Below, piece by piece: positions 18,732 through 27,544 of a DNA stretch of 64,000 nucleotides. This stretch comes from Pseudomonas salomonii (GTDB taxonomy: Bacteria > Pseudomonadota > Gammaproteobacteria > Pseudomonadales > Pseudomonadaceae). Location: assembly GCF_900107155.1 (NCBI RefSeq), contig NZ_FNOX01000008.1:80480-144479 (forward strand). The letters are read 5' to 3'. Made by a program: the position numbers and the translations under genes. Below the pieces are notes generated by a model. The model was not told the DNA's origin. It ran no database searches and was given only the letters and a program-made list of their open reading frames with translations. The stretch's first letter is position 1; each line of letters opens with the position of its first letter.

Positions 18732-20474
18732 ATGTTGAATAAAAACAATAAGCTGCGACATAGCATTTCATTGGCCGCCGTACTGGCCTTAAGCGGTTTG
18801 AGCGCCACGGCCTGGGCCGATGCGTACGAAGATGCCGCGAAAAAATGGATCGGCAGCGAGTTCAAACCGTCCACCCTCACCGAAGCCCAGCAGCTCGAAG
18901 AGTTGAAGTGGTTTATCAAGGCGTCGGAACCGTTCCGTGGGATGAAGATTAACGTGGTGTCGGAAACCCTCACCACCCACGAGTACGAATCCAAGGTACT
19001 GGCCAAGGCCTTCAGCGAAATCACCGGCATCAAGCTGACCCACGACCTGCTGCAGGAAGGCGACGTGGTCGAGAAGCTGCAAACCCAGATGCAGTCCGAC
19101 AAGAATATCTATGACGGCTGGGTGAACGATTCCGACTTGATCGGTACGCACTTTCGCTATGGCAAGACCGAATCCATCACCGACCTGATGGCCAACGAAG
19201 GCAAGGATTTCACCTCGCCGACCCTGGATATCAAGGACTTTATCGGCATCTCCTTCACCACGGCGCCGGACGGCAAGATCTACCAGTTGCCCGACCAGCA
19301 GTTCGCCAACCTCTACTGGTTCCGCGCCGACTGGTTCGAACGCGCGGACCTCAAAGCCAAGTTCAAGGAAAAGTACGGCTACGAGCTGGGTGTGCCGGTG
19401 AACTGGTCGGCCTATGAAGACATTGCCAAATTCTTCAGCGAAGACGTCAAGGAGATCGACGGCAAACGCATCTATGGGCACATGGACTACGGCAAAAAAG
19501 ACCCGTCCCTGGGCTGGCGTTTCACCGATGCCTGGTTCTCCATGGCCGGCGGCGGCGACAAGGGCCTGCCCAACGGCTTGCCGGTGGACGAGTGGGGCAT
19601 TCGCGTGGAGGACTGCCACCCGGTGGGTTCCAGCGTGACCCGTGGCGGCGACACCAACGGCCCGGCCGCGGTGTTTGCCACGCAAAAATACGTGGACTGG
19701 ATGAAAGCCTACGCGCCACCGGAAGCGGCGGGCATGACCTTCTCCGAATCCGGCCCGGTGCCGTCCCAGGGCAATATCGCCCAGCAGATCTTCTGGTATA
19801 CCGCGTTTACGGCCGACATGACCAAGCCGGGCCTGCCGGTGGTGAATGCCGACGGCACGCCGAAGTGGCGCATGGCGCCGTCGCCGGTCGGGCCGTATTG
19901 GGAAAAGGGCATGAAGAAGGGTTATCAGGACGTGGGTTCCTGGACCTTCCTCAAGTCCACGCCCGAGAAGCAAAAACTCGCGGCCTGGCTGTACGCGCAG
20001 TTCGTGACCTCGAAAACCGTGTCGCTGAAGAAAACCATCGTTGGCCTGACGCCGATTCGTGAGTCCGATATCAACTCCCAGGCCATGACCGACATGGCGC
20101 CGAAACTCGGCGGCCTGGTGGAGTTCTACCGCAGCCCGGCACGGGTGGAATGGACCCCGACCGGCACCAACGTGCCCGACTACCCACGCCTGGCGCAGTT
20201 GTGGTGGAGCAACATCGCCGCAGCGGCCAGCGGCGAGAAAACCCCGCAACAGGCGCTGGATAACCTGGCCAAGGAGCAGGACGCGATCATGACGCGCCTG
20301 GAACGCTCCAAGGTGCAGCCGGTGTGCGGCCCGAAAATGAACCCGGAGCGGGATGCGCAATACTGGTTTGACCAGCCGGGTGCGCCGAAGCCCAAGCTGG
20401 CGAATGAGAAGCCTAAAGGTGAGACCGTGGCTTATGGTGACCTGTTGAAGCAGTGGGAGGCGGCGCGCAAGTAA
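18732..20474 (+). CDS. glpV: Glycerol-type ABC transporter substrate-binding protein
   Basis: 580 aa, much longer than typical sugar-binding proteins, as expected for this transporter type. Signal peptide 1-30 (cleavage near AWA-DAY). A strong AGGAGG lies before the ATG, which should raise its expression over the permeases. The mature protein is an extracellular-solute-binding family 1 fold with tryptophan/tyrosine-rich binding regions (YQLPDQQFANLYWFRADWF). Last gene of the operon, followed by a terminator. Confidence 0.88.
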   Translation: MLNKNNKLRHSISLAAVLALSGLSATAWADAYEDAAKKWIGSEFKPSTLTEAQQLEELKWFIKASEPFRGMKINVVSETLTTHEYESKVLAKAFSEITGIKLTHDLLQEGDVVEKLQTQMQSDKNIYDGWVNDSDLIGTHFRYGKTESITDLMANEGKDFTSPTLDIKDFIGISFTTAPDGKIYQLPDQQFANLYWFRADWFERADLKAKFKEKYGYELGVPVNWSAYEDIAKFFSEDVKEIDGKRIYGHMDYGKKDPSLGWRFTDAWFSMAGGGDKGLPNGLPVDEWGIRVEDCHPVGSSVTRGGDTNGPAAVFATQKYVDWMKAYAPPEAAGMTFSESGPVPSQGNIAQQIFWYTAFTADMTKPGLPVVNADGTPKWRMAPSPVGPYWEKGMKKGYQDVGSWTFLKSTPEKQKLAAWLYAQFVTSKTVSLKKTIVGLTPIRESDINSQAMTDMAPKLGGLVEFYRSPARVEWTPTGTNVPDYPRLAQLWWSNIAAAASGEKTPQQALDNLAKEQDAIMTRLERSKVQPVCGPKMNPERDAQYWFDQPGAPKPKLANEKPKGETVAYGDLLKQWEAARK

Positions 20475-20495
20475 TCACTGGTTCGTGATGACAAA

Positions 20496-20519
20496 ACGGC
20501 ACGCTTGCGTGCCGTTTTT
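20496..20519 (+). terminator. Intrinsic terminator of the glp ABC operon
   Basis: ACGGCACGC-TT-GCGTGCCGT stem followed by TTTTT, 21 bp after the glpV stop. Confidence 0.95.
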
Positions 20520-20556
20520 CAGGAGCAGAACGGATGGCTGGTCCGTTTAAGGGACG

Positions 20557-20895
20557 TTACTGATGGGATGGTGGGATATTGACGACGCCGTAGCCAGCGC
20601 CCGATCGCAGATCCCTGATTGTCATATCCCAGGTCGAACCCGTGGAAGTCAGGTGATACACATGATTTTGCTTTAGATAAAGTACGGTATCAGGCGCGTG
20701 GCCATTAATGTTCGTCGTAGTGAGTTCTCCGTACTGACAGTCTTGGGTAACGATCAAAACCGTTGCACCAGGGCGGTCGTTTGGAAGAACCCTATAGCGT
20801 CCCATCATGTTGGCCAGTAGAGCAATTACAGTCACATCATTCGCCCCGGCGAGGTCACTGGGAATGTCGCCTTGGCTGCCATATATCAAAGTCAT
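20557..20895 (-). CDS. Hypothetical protein, 112 aa
   Basis: Start chosen at ATG 20895 because AAGGA lies 8 nt upstream; an in-frame start at 20922 would add nine residues. No signal peptide. It is rich in Thr, Val and Asn with alternating hydrophobics (TVIALLANMMGRYRVLP, TVLIVTQDCQYGELTT), suggesting a beta-rich fold. Both this gene and its 180-bp upstream region are lower in GC than the surroundings, hinting at acquisition by transfer. No family recognised. Confidence 0.6.
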   Translation of the reverse strand: MTLIYGSQGDIPSDLAGANDVTVIALLANMMGRYRVLPNDRPGATVLIVTQDCQYGELTTTNINGHAPDTVLYLKQNHVYHLTSTGSTWDMTIRDLRSGAGYGVVNIPPSHQ

Positions 20896-21079
20896 TTTGA
20901 TCATCCTTAATTGAGTGTGCAATTATTCAGACGTTGGTAGGGTTGGCTAGAAAATCACGGCCTGAATGCACTGAATGTAAGGCTGGGCGAATAGGTTTTA
21001 TACTGTGAAAATTGACAGTTTTCATACTGTTTGATAAGTAGAGCAGTTGTTTTTATTTCCTAAAAATTCTCGAGTGGGT

Positions 21080-21508
21080 TCAACTCGCCTGCGGCTGAAC
21101 CTGTAACTGCCCATCCACATCCTTGACCAACCCACTGGCCAAAAACAGCGGCGCCACACGCTTGTGCAACTGCGGCTCGACAAACTCTTTCACCGTCTCC
21201 AGCACCAACACACCACTGAGCGGCAGCTCGGCCTTGGTGTAGGACAACCACGCTTTCTTCAACACCATCAACACATCACTGCCCGCCGTTGAGGCGAAGC
21301 GGCGGTGCGTAGGTTTGCCGTCAAAGCTGAAGGTGTGCTGGAACGCGTAGCCGGTTTCGTCGCCGTTGGCGGCGGTGCAGCGCACGCAGGTGCACGGGCC
21401 ATCGCCGAACGCGCTGCGCAGGTAAGCGTTGAAGTCCACCACGGGCTTGAGTGACAGGCGCTTATCGACCTCGAACAGATCCCCAGTCATTTTATCGTCA
21501 GTGTTCAA
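21080..21508 (-). CDS. Hypothetical protein, 142 aa
   Basis: A soluble protein with an internal CTCVRC motif (about 39-44) and several aromatic-rich beta-like segments (YAFQHTFSFDGKPTHRRFA). The C-terminal half is helical. There is no signal peptide. The Cys motif could bind metal, but other ligands are not obvious. It stands between two gene-poor, AT-rich stretches (20896-21079 and 21509-21673) where I see no other feature. Confidence 0.6.
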   Translation of the reverse strand: MNTDDKMTGDLFEVDKRLSLKPVVDFNAYLRSAFGDGPCTCVRCTAANGDETGYAFQHTFSFDGKPTHRRFASTAGSDVLMVLKKAWLSYTKAELPLSGVLVLETVKEFVEPQLHKRVAPLFLASGLVKDVDGQLQVQPQAS

Positions 21509-21673
21509 CGGCTATTTCCTCGCAGGTTGGCAGGTGTATTTCAAAGCGCGGCACAATAACAGCCATAGGGCATTTTGGGGATGATTAGCATAACAATAGA
21601 TCCCGATATTCTTTTCCAGTCTTAAAATTCGTCGCTAGGCTCTATCACCTTCTCGAAAACGCGGCAGATTCCC

Positions 21674-22687
21674 ATGACTTTCAAGCGTTCCTCCCTGACC
21701 CTGTTGGCCGCGTCCCTGGCGGCCGCGAGCGCCTTGCTCAGCCCCGGCGCCCACGCCGAAGGCAAGATCAGCATTGCCCAGCAATTCGGTATCGGCTACC
21801 TGATCCTCGACGTAGTGCGCGACCAGCACCTGATCGAAAAACATGGCAAGGAGCAGGGCCTGGATATCCAGGTGGAATGGAACAGCATTTCCGGCGCCAC
21901 CGCCATGAATGAATCACTGCTGGCCGGCGCCCTGGACGTGGTTTCGGCCGGTGTGCCGCCGATGCTCACCCTGTGGGACCGCACCAAGGGCAAGCAGAAC
22001 GTCAAGGCCATCGCTTCCCTGGGTTCGATGCCCAATTACTTGCTGACCAATAATCCTAACGTGAAGACCTTGCAGGACTTCACCGACAAAGACCGCATCG
22101 CGGTGCCGGCCGCTGGCGTGGGTTTCCAGTCGCGTACTTTACAGATCGAGACCGCCAAGCTGTTTGGCGATGCCAATTTCAAGAAGTTTGATGATATCTC
22201 GATCAGCCTGGCCCACCCGGATGCCACGGCGGCGTTGATTGCCGGTGGTTCGGAGATTAATTCACACTTCTCCAGCCCGCCGTTTCAGTATCAGGAGTTG
22301 TTGAGCCCCAAGGTGCACAAGGTGCTCAGTTCCTACGACATTCTTGGCGGGCAGGCGTCGTTCAACGTGCTCTATACCACGCAGAAATTTCACGATGACA
22401 ACCCCAAGACCTACAAGGCGTTTTATGACGCGCTGGCGGAGGCCGAGAAGATCATCAAGGCCGATAAACCTGCGGCCGCCAAGACGTATATCCGCGTAGA
22501 GGAGTCCAAGCTGCCGTTGGATCTGGTGGAGAAAATCGTCCAGGACCCGGAAATCGACTTCACCATCGTGCCGCAGCGTACGTTTATCTATGCGCAGAAG
22601 TTGCAGGAATTGGGCGTGCTGAAGAACAAGGCGGCGAGCTGGAAGGATTACTTCTTTGAAGAGGCCCATGGTGGAGATGGCAGCTAA
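21674..22687 (+). CDS. Orphan ABC substrate-binding protein, nitrate/sulfonate type
   Basis: 337 aa with signal peptide 1-28 (GAHA cleavage). The mature protein has the NitT/TauT family fold: FGIGYLILDVVRDQHLIEKH, SGATAMNESLLAGALDVV, then AAALIAGG-like helices. Such proteins deliver taurine, sulfonates, nitrate or thiamin precursors. No permease or ATPase is adjacent, so it either works with a transporter elsewhere or with those at 31331-33102. Upstream DNA (21580-21670) is AT-rich, without a clear operator. Confidence 0.82.
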   Translation: MTFKRSSLTLLAASLAAASALLSPGAHAEGKISIAQQFGIGYLILDVVRDQHLIEKHGKEQGLDIQVEWNSISGATAMNESLLAGALDVVSAGVPPMLTLWDRTKGKQNVKAIASLGSMPNYLLTNNPNVKTLQDFTDKDRIAVPAAGVGFQSRTLQIETAKLFGDANFKKFDDISISLAHPDATAALIAGGSEINSHFSSPPFQYQELLSPKVHKVLSSYDILGGQASFNVLYTTQKFHDDNPKTYKAFYDALAEAEKIIKADKPAAAKTYIRVEESKLPLDLVEKIVQDPEIDFTIVPQRTFIYAQKLQELGVLKNKAASWKDYFFEEAHGGDGS

Positions 22688-22719
22688 GCGCCTTTTTTGA
22701 AGTGAAATACAGTCAAAGT

Positions 22720-22808
22720 GTGGGAGCGGGCTTGCTCGCGAATGCGGTGTGTCAGTCGCCAGATTCATTGGCTGGTTCACCGTATTCGCGAGCAAGCCCG
22801 CTCCCACA
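22720..22808. repeat. REPIN-type palindrome (GTGGGAGCGGGCTTGCTCGCGAA)
   Basis: The left arm GTGGGAGCGGGCTTGCTCGC is mirrored by GCGAGCAAGCCCGCTCCCAC. Located between the binding-protein gene and the AraC regulator, where it separates convergent transcripts. Confidence 0.93.
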
Positions 22809-22832
22809 ATTGGATCTCCTATATCTGTTATG

Positions 22833-23621
22833 TCAGCGGAAGAATTCGCCGGGCGTAGACTCAAACTGCTGCCGAAACGCATTGATAAACGCCGACGTCG
22901 ACTCATACCCACACCCCAGCGCCACATCCGTCACCCGTTCGCCTTGCTCCAGCGCGGGCAGGGCGCTCAGCAAGCGCAGGCGCTGACGCCAGGCGCGAAA
23001 GGTCAGCCCGGTGTCACTCAAAAACAACCGGCTCAGGGTCTTTTCACTGACCCCAAGCTTCTGGCTCCAGTCACCCAAGGTGGTCTGCTGCTCCGGGTGC
23101 AGGTTCAGGCTGCGGTAAATCTGCCGCAGCCGCGGGTCATGGGGCAACGGCAGCATCAAATCCACTTGGGGGGCGGCCGCAAGCTGGTCGAGCACCACCT
23201 GAGCCAGCCGCCCGTCTGGCCCATCCTCGGCATATTCCACCGGCAACTCGCTGAAACTGCGGATCAACTCGCGCAACAAACTGCTCACCTCCAGCACCTG
23301 GCAACGCTCTGCCGCCCAGGCGGTGACGCTGCAATCGAGGTACAGGCTGCGCATTTCCGTGTGCGGTGAACTGAATACCCGGTGCGGCACGCCCGCCGGA
23401 ATCCACACGGCACGCTGAGGCGGGGCGACGAAGCGGCCGACACTGGTCTGGATCTCCAGCACCCCCGAAATCGCATACGACAACTGCACCCACGGGTGGC
23501 TGTGCCGACGGGTCAGCGCGCGGTTGGGCAGTGATTCGGTGCGCCCATACACCGGGCGCGGCAGGCTGGAAAGCCCGGGGACAGTGCGCCGAACCGTCTT
23601 GTCATGTCCTTTAGGCGGCAT
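22833..23621 (-). CDS. AraC-family regulator with N-terminal cupin
   Basis: 262 aa. The cupin sensor domain (about 35-115; RHSHPWVQLSYAISGVLEI) is followed by two helix-turn-helix units (about 165-260; TLGDWSQKLGVSEKTLSRLF and VTDVALGCGYESTSAFINAF). Architecture and length match exporter regulators of the NimR/YdfF-like group. Its start faces the SBF transporter start 85 bp away, so control of that transporter is likely. Confidence 0.9.
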   Translation of the reverse strand: MPPKGHDKTVRRTVPGLSSLPRPVYGRTESLPNRALTRRHSHPWVQLSYAISGVLEIQTSVGRFVAPPQRAVWIPAGVPHRVFSSPHTEMRSLYLDCSVTAWAAERCQVLEVSSLLRELIRSFSELPVEYAEDGPDGRLAQVVLDQLAAAPQVDLMLPLPHDPRLRQIYRSLNLHPEQQTTLGDWSQKLGVSEKTLSRLFLSDTGLTFRAWRQRLRLLSALPALEQGERVTDVALGCGYESTSAFINAFRQQFESTPGEFFR

Positions 23622-23706
23622 TTACTGGCTCATTGGCGTTAGTCGGTAACAAGCCGTTAAGTTAGAGTCGCAGCGATGCTCTTGGCAACCCCTGGAAGAT
23701 TTGCTT

Positions 23707-24705
23707 ATGACCCGCCCGCGATTTCTACCTGACAACTTCACCCTGACCCTGATCGCCACGGTGATCCTCGCCTCACTGCTGCCCGCCAGCGGCCAGACCG
23801 CCGTGGCCTTCGGCTGGGTGACTAACCTGGCCATCGCGCTGCTGTTTTTCCTGCACGGCGCCAAGCTGTCGCGCCAGGCCATCGTCGCCGGTGCCGGGCA
23901 CTGGCGCCTGCATTTGCTGGTGTTCAGCCTGACCTTTGTGCTGTTCCCGTTGCTGGGCCTGGCGCTCAAGCCGCTGCTGTCGCCGCTGATCGGCAATGAC
24001 CTGTACATGGGCATGCTGTATCTGTGCGCGCTGCCGGCCACGGTGCAATCGGCGATTGCCTTCACCTCGCTGGCGCGCGGCAACATCCCGGCAGCCATCT
24101 GCAGCGCGGCGGCTTCCAGCCTGTTCGGCATCTTCCTGACGCCGTTGCTGGTGACCTTGCTGCTTAACGTACACGGCGATGGCGGCTCGACGGTCGACGC
24201 GATCCTGAAAATCAGCGTGCAACTGTTGCTGCCTTTCGTGGCGGGCCAAATTGCCCGGCGCTGGATTGGCGAGTGGGTGGGCCGTAACAAGTCCTGGCTG
24301 AAGTTCGTCGATCAAGGCTCGATTCTGCTGGTGGTGTATGGCGCGTTCAGCGAAGCGGTCAACGAAGGCATCTGGCACCAGATCCCGCTGTGGGAGCTGG
24401 GCGGTCTGGTCGTCGCCTGCTGCGTGTTGCTGGCCTTGGTGCTGGTGGCGTCCACCGTGCTGGGCAAGGCGTTTGGCTTCAGCCAGGAAGACCGCATCAC
24501 CATCCTGTTCTGCGGCTCGAAGAAAAGCCTGGCCACCGGCGTGCCGATGGCCCAGGTGCTGTTCGCCGGGGCGACCATGGGCGTGCTGATTTTGCCGTTG
24601 ATGCTGTTTCACCAGATCCAGTTGATGGTCTGTGCGGCGTTGGCGCAGCGCTACGCCAAGCGCCCGGAAAGCATCCCCGAGATGATGGGCCAGGTCGATC
24701 CGTGA
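23707..24705 (+). CDS. Bile acid:sodium symporter-family transporter (SLC10A7-like)
   Basis: 332 aa with about ten hydrophobic helices. Start at ATG 23707, preceded at 9 nt by GGAAG. Characteristic segments include FFLHGAKLSRQAIVAG and the glycine-rich ILFCGSKKSLATGVPMAQVLF of the SBF fold. Bacterial members transport organic acids or pantoate-like compounds; bile acids are not implied. Divergent from the AraC regulator. Confidence 0.88.
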   Translation: MTRPRFLPDNFTLTLIATVILASLLPASGQTAVAFGWVTNLAIALLFFLHGAKLSRQAIVAGAGHWRLHLLVFSLTFVLFPLLGLALKPLLSPLIGNDLYMGMLYLCALPATVQSAIAFTSLARGNIPAAICSAAASSLFGIFLTPLLVTLLLNVHGDGGSTVDAILKISVQLLLPFVAGQIARRWIGEWVGRNKSWLKFVDQGSILLVVYGAFSEAVNEGIWHQIPLWELGGLVVACCVLLALVLVASTVLGKAFGFSQEDRITILFCGSKKSLATGVPMAQVLFAGATMGVLILPLMLFHQIQLMVCAALAQRYAKRPESIPEMMGQVDP

Positions 24706-24791
24706 TCCAGCGCACACCTTGGCGCGATTGACCTCAAGTTAACGCCCGAGCGGACGACTTCCTTATTGAGAGCCCAATAAGGAGTGTCGGC

Positions 24792-25154
24792 ATGAACGTT
24801 AAAGGTATTTCGCTGTTTACCGGCCTGTTTTGCCTATGGGCGGGCGCCTGTGGTGCCGCGCAGACCATCGGGCAGGGCACCATTCAGTTTCGCGGCGCCA
24901 TCGTCGAACCTGGCTGTGCGACAAATGCGCGCAGTGGCGCGGTGATGGAGTTGACCGGGTGCGCCAGTTCCAATCGCGGCAGCCGCTTCGAGGTGCGCAA
25001 TATGGCGCCAGTGGCCAGCGTCAACGCCGCCCATGTAAAGCTGGTGGCAGACAGCGGCGACGGGCGTTATTACAACCAGCGTTACCTGCTGGTGGACGCC
25101 TTTGGGAAGCCGATCCAGTCGGGGAACTACGTGATTACCATGACCTCGCCCTAA
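24792..25154 (+). CDS. Type 1 fimbrial-like secreted protein
   Basis: 120 aa with signal peptide (cleavage near ACGAA-QT). GTIQFRGAIVEPGC at about 29-42 and a second Cys at about 57 are the hallmarks of fimbrial-type adhesin/pilin domains (GxIxFxGxIVxxxC, disulfide). The C-terminus ends in YVITMTSP rather than in the longer pilin strand pattern. AAGGAG precedes the ATG. No chaperone or usher gene is adjacent, so this is an orphan pilin-like protein. Confidence 0.75.
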   Translation: MNVKGISLFTGLFCLWAGACGAAQTIGQGTIQFRGAIVEPGCATNARSGAVMELTGCASSNRGSRFEVRNMAPVASVNAAHVKLVADSGDGRYYNQRYLLVDAFGKPIQSGNYVITMTSP

Positions 25155-25265
25155 GCTTTTGGGCGACGATCCGCGTCAACAGCGGGCCAAGAAACCTATA
25201 GAATGCTCGGCGGCGGCGCTGTTCTGCGCGGCCGTTGGATCATCGCCAGAGTATCTCGCCCGCCA

Positions 25266-26450
25266 ATGAGCATTTCAGCCGCAACGCCCCAAGCCAATTG
25301 GCAACCGGTCATCGCCTTGGCGCTAGCCGCCTTTGTGTTCAATACCACCGAATTCGTGCCCGTCGGTTTGCTCAGCGCCATCGGTGCGAGCTTCGACATG
25401 CCCATCGCCAGCGTCGGCCTGATGCTCACCATCTATGCCTGGATCGTCTCGTTGACCTCGCTGCCGGTGATGCTGCTGACGCGTAACGTCGAGCGGCGCA
25501 AATTGCTGATCGTGCTGTTCGGCCTGTTTATCGCCAGCCATATCCTCTCCAGCGTCGCCAACAGTTTTGGCCTGCTGATGGTCAGTCGCATCGGCATTGC
25601 GTTGTCCCACGCGCTGTTCTGGTCGATTACCGCGTCCCTGGCCGTGCGCCTGGCGCCGGAAGGCAAGCAGGTGCAAGCCCTTGGGTTGTTGGCTACTGGC
25701 ACCTCTTTGGCGATGGTGTTGGGCATTCCCCTGGGCCGTCTGCTCGGCGAAGCCATGGGCTGGCGCACCACCTTCCTGGTGATCGCCGCGTTTGCCGCCG
25801 CCCTGGTGTTCTGGCTGGCGCGCACCTTGCCGCCGCTGCCGAGCCAGAACTCCGGCTCGCTGCGCAGCCTGCCGTTACTGTTCAAACGCCCGGCACTGGT
25901 GGCGCTGTACGTGCTCACCGCCATGACCGTCACCGCGCAATTCACCGCCTACAGCTACATCGAACCCTTCGTTGAAGGCGTGGCCGGTTTGGGCGGTGGC
26001 GCCGTGACCCTGATTTTGCTGGTGTTCGGCGGCGCGGGCATCATCGGCTCGCTGCTGTTCAGCCTGGTGCACCGTTTCAACCCGCATATTTTCGTGGTCA
26101 GCGCGGTGTTCCTGCTCGCGGCCTGCTTGACCCTGATGCTGCCCTTGAGCGGCGCCGAGTCGTACCTGGTGGTACTGAGCATTTTCTGGGGCATGGCGAT
26201 CATGGGCTTCGGCCTGGCGATGCAATCGAAGGTACTGGTGCTGGCACCGGACGCCACCGACGTGGCCATGGCAATGTTCTCCGGCATCTACAACATCGGC
26301 ATCGGCGGCGGCGCCCTGATGGGCAGTTGGGTCGGCAGCCACTTCGGCTTCGCCTGGATCGGCGTGGCGGGCGGGGCGTTGGCGGCCGTGGCGTTGATCG
26401 GGTATTGCCTGGCGATTCGCAAGTTTGGGACGGGTGTGGTGCGTAACTGA
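25266..26450 (+). CDS. sotB: MFS exporter, sugar efflux transporter SotB family
   Basis: 394 aa and twelve predicted transmembrane helices. FVFNTTEFVPVGLLSAI is the first helix signature of the SotB/YdeA drug-proton antiporter group, and the loop RNVERRKLLI lies between helices 2 and 3. Start at ATG 25266; an ORF start at 25203 would prepend a non-conserved segment. Members export arabinose, IPTG-like sugars or drugs. The regulator is not adjacent. Confidence 0.87.
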   Translation: MSISAATPQANWQPVIALALAAFVFNTTEFVPVGLLSAIGASFDMPIASVGLMLTIYAWIVSLTSLPVMLLTRNVERRKLLIVLFGLFIASHILSSVANSFGLLMVSRIGIALSHALFWSITASLAVRLAPEGKQVQALGLLATGTSLAMVLGIPLGRLLGEAMGWRTTFLVIAAFAAALVFWLARTLPPLPSQNSGSLRSLPLLFKRPALVALYVLTAMTVTAQFTAYSYIEPFVEGVAGLGGGAVTLILLVFGGAGIIGSLLFSLVHRFNPHIFVVSAVFLLAACLTLMLPLSGAESYLVVLSIFWGMAIMGFGLAMQSKVLVLAPDATDVAMAMFSGIYNIGIGGGALMGSWVGSHFGFAWIGVAGGALAAVALIGYCLAIRKFGTGVVRN

Positions 26451-26463
26451 GGAGTAACGATTG

Positions 26464-26820
26464 ATGATCAAACCTGCTGTTTTCGCGATGTTTGCCAGCG
26501 TGTCTGCGCTGTTGCTCAGCCCTTCGAGCGTTGCCGCCAGTTTCGACTGCGCCAAGGCTCGGGCGCCTGACGAAATCACCATCTGCAAAAATGTCAGCCT
26601 CAACGATCAGGACGTGACCATGGCGTTGCTCTACGACCTGAACAAGCACTTTATGGCCATGGGCGGGCGCGGTTCATTGATGGACGGGCAGGCCGAGTGG
26701 CTCAAGCAGCGCCATGCCTGCGGGGCAAAAGTCAGTTGCCTGAGCGCTGCTTATACGCAGCGGATCGGCATGTTGCGCGGGTTTATTGATGAGCGGGTGA
26801 TGACGAAAGGGCCGTTTTGA
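26464..26820 (+). CDS. LprI-like periplasmic protein
   Basis: 118 aa with signal peptide 1-25. The mature N-terminus SFDCAKARAPDEITICKNVSLNDQD matches the lysozyme-inhibitor LprI N-terminal pattern, with paired Cys about 14 residues apart and a second pair (C...C near 86 and 92). GAGGAG lies 9 nt before ATG 26464. Only 13 bp after sotB, so it may be cotranscribed. A role in envelope protection is a family-level guess. Confidence 0.78.
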   Translation: MIKPAVFAMFASVSALLLSPSSVAASFDCAKARAPDEITICKNVSLNDQDVTMALLYDLNKHFMAMGGRGSLMDGQAEWLKQRHACGAKVSCLSAAYTQRIGMLRGFIDERVMTKGPF

Positions 26821-26844
26821 GTCATTCCCGATGCGGCAGTTAGA

Positions 26845-26870
26845 GGGCGACCAACAGGTCGCCCATTTTT
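26845..26870 (+). terminator. Intrinsic terminator after the LprI-like gene
   Basis: GGGCGACC-AACA-GGTCGCCC stem followed by ATTTTT, 25 bp after the stop codon and just before the convergent small gene. Confidence 0.9.
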
Positions 26871-26880
26871 CTTTACAGCC

Positions 26881-27150
26881 CTACGCTCGCAATCTTCGCC
26901 CAATCACATCGAGTAAATCGCAACCGTCACGCAGTGGAATACTCAACAGCAACGCGAAGTCCTGCAGCACAACAGCGTCGCTGCTGAGCCCATCGCGAAG
27001 CGCCAGGTTCTCCAGAAATTGAGTGACTGCCCGTATGCGAAACACCGCGGCATCATGCAGTGCGTCCAGTGGTGCCTGAGTGTCGATAAGCAGGGTAGGG
27101 ATAGTGCAATCGGGGCCTGTGATGGGCATATACCGATCTTGTGCGGTCAT
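26881..27150 (-). CDS. DUF3077/DUF6124-like small protein
   Basis: 89 aa from ATG 27150. AGGAG lies 9 nt upstream, inside the segment GATATAGGAGC that the leader hairpin targets. An in-frame extension to 27285 runs through the leader fold and is rejected as the start. The protein is acidic-helical: IPTLLIDTQAPLDALHDAAVFRIRAV, then FLENLALRDG, then LQDFALLLSIPLRDGCDLLDVIGRRL. The one or two helix-hairpin layout is shared with the Pseudomonas DUF3077 and DUF6124 families (recalled, not searched). Function unknown. It shares its unusual leader with the partial gene at the left edge. Confidence 0.7.
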   Translation of the reverse strand: MTAQDRYMPITGPDCTIPTLLIDTQAPLDALHDAAVFRIRAVTQFLENLALRDGLSSDAVVLQDFALLLSIPLRDGCDLLDVIGRRLRA

Positions 27151-27392
27151 GGATCTTGCTCCTATATCTGAATGAGCCGTCACCTTCTGCCGCCAAGCAG
27201 AATTAGGGTGGCGGATTACGCAAGGTTGGCGGACCGGGGATATAGGACCCGGCACTTCCGAAGAAGTCCCTGCGCAACCCGCCATTGCACGAAATCACGG
27301 GCGCAAAAAAAGCGCCTGCAATCGTGTTGGGGGCGCTGTTGCGCCTATATCTGGTCGGACCGCCAAGTCCAATCGCAGCGTTTGCTGCGAGT
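27151..27392 (-). promoter_or_regulatory. Structured leader RNA with anti-RBS hairpin loop (copy B)
   Basis: On the minus strand an upstream hairpin (CGCAGC-AAAC-GCTGCG, 27389-27374) and GATATAGG (27351-27344) precede a branched fold (27286-27203), and then GATATAGGA (27168-27160), 9 nt before the ATG. The fold has a basal stem (27208-27214 with 27279-27285; 27219-27225 with 27269-27274), a hairpin ACTTC-TTCG-GAAGT with a UUCG tetraloop (27254-27267), and a hairpin CCGGG/CCCGG (27234-27238 with 27248-27252) whose 9-nt loop (27239-27247) is the exact complement of the RBS segment. The UUCG loop exists only on the minus strand, which supports that as the functional RNA. A second GC hairpin with a T-run loop lies at 27299-27316. 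Confidence 0.7.
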
Positions 27393-27485
27393 TGAAAGGT
27401 TAACGTGCGAGGTTCTCAGGGGCAACAGGCAAATGGGCGGGATCTAAAATTTGGATCATTCGCCTGTGCGGCAATCTGCTTTTCT

Positions 27486-27519
27486 GTGGGAGCCTGCTCG
27501 CCACAAGCCAGCTCCCACA
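27486..27519. repeat. Short REP-like palindrome
   Basis: GTGGGAGCCTGCTCGCCACAAGCCAGCTCCCAC between the leader region and the transaldolase stop; ends are inverted (GTGGGAGC/GCTCCCAC). Confidence 0.7.
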
Positions 27520-27544
27520 TTTGACCGCATGCAGTTTTAGACCC

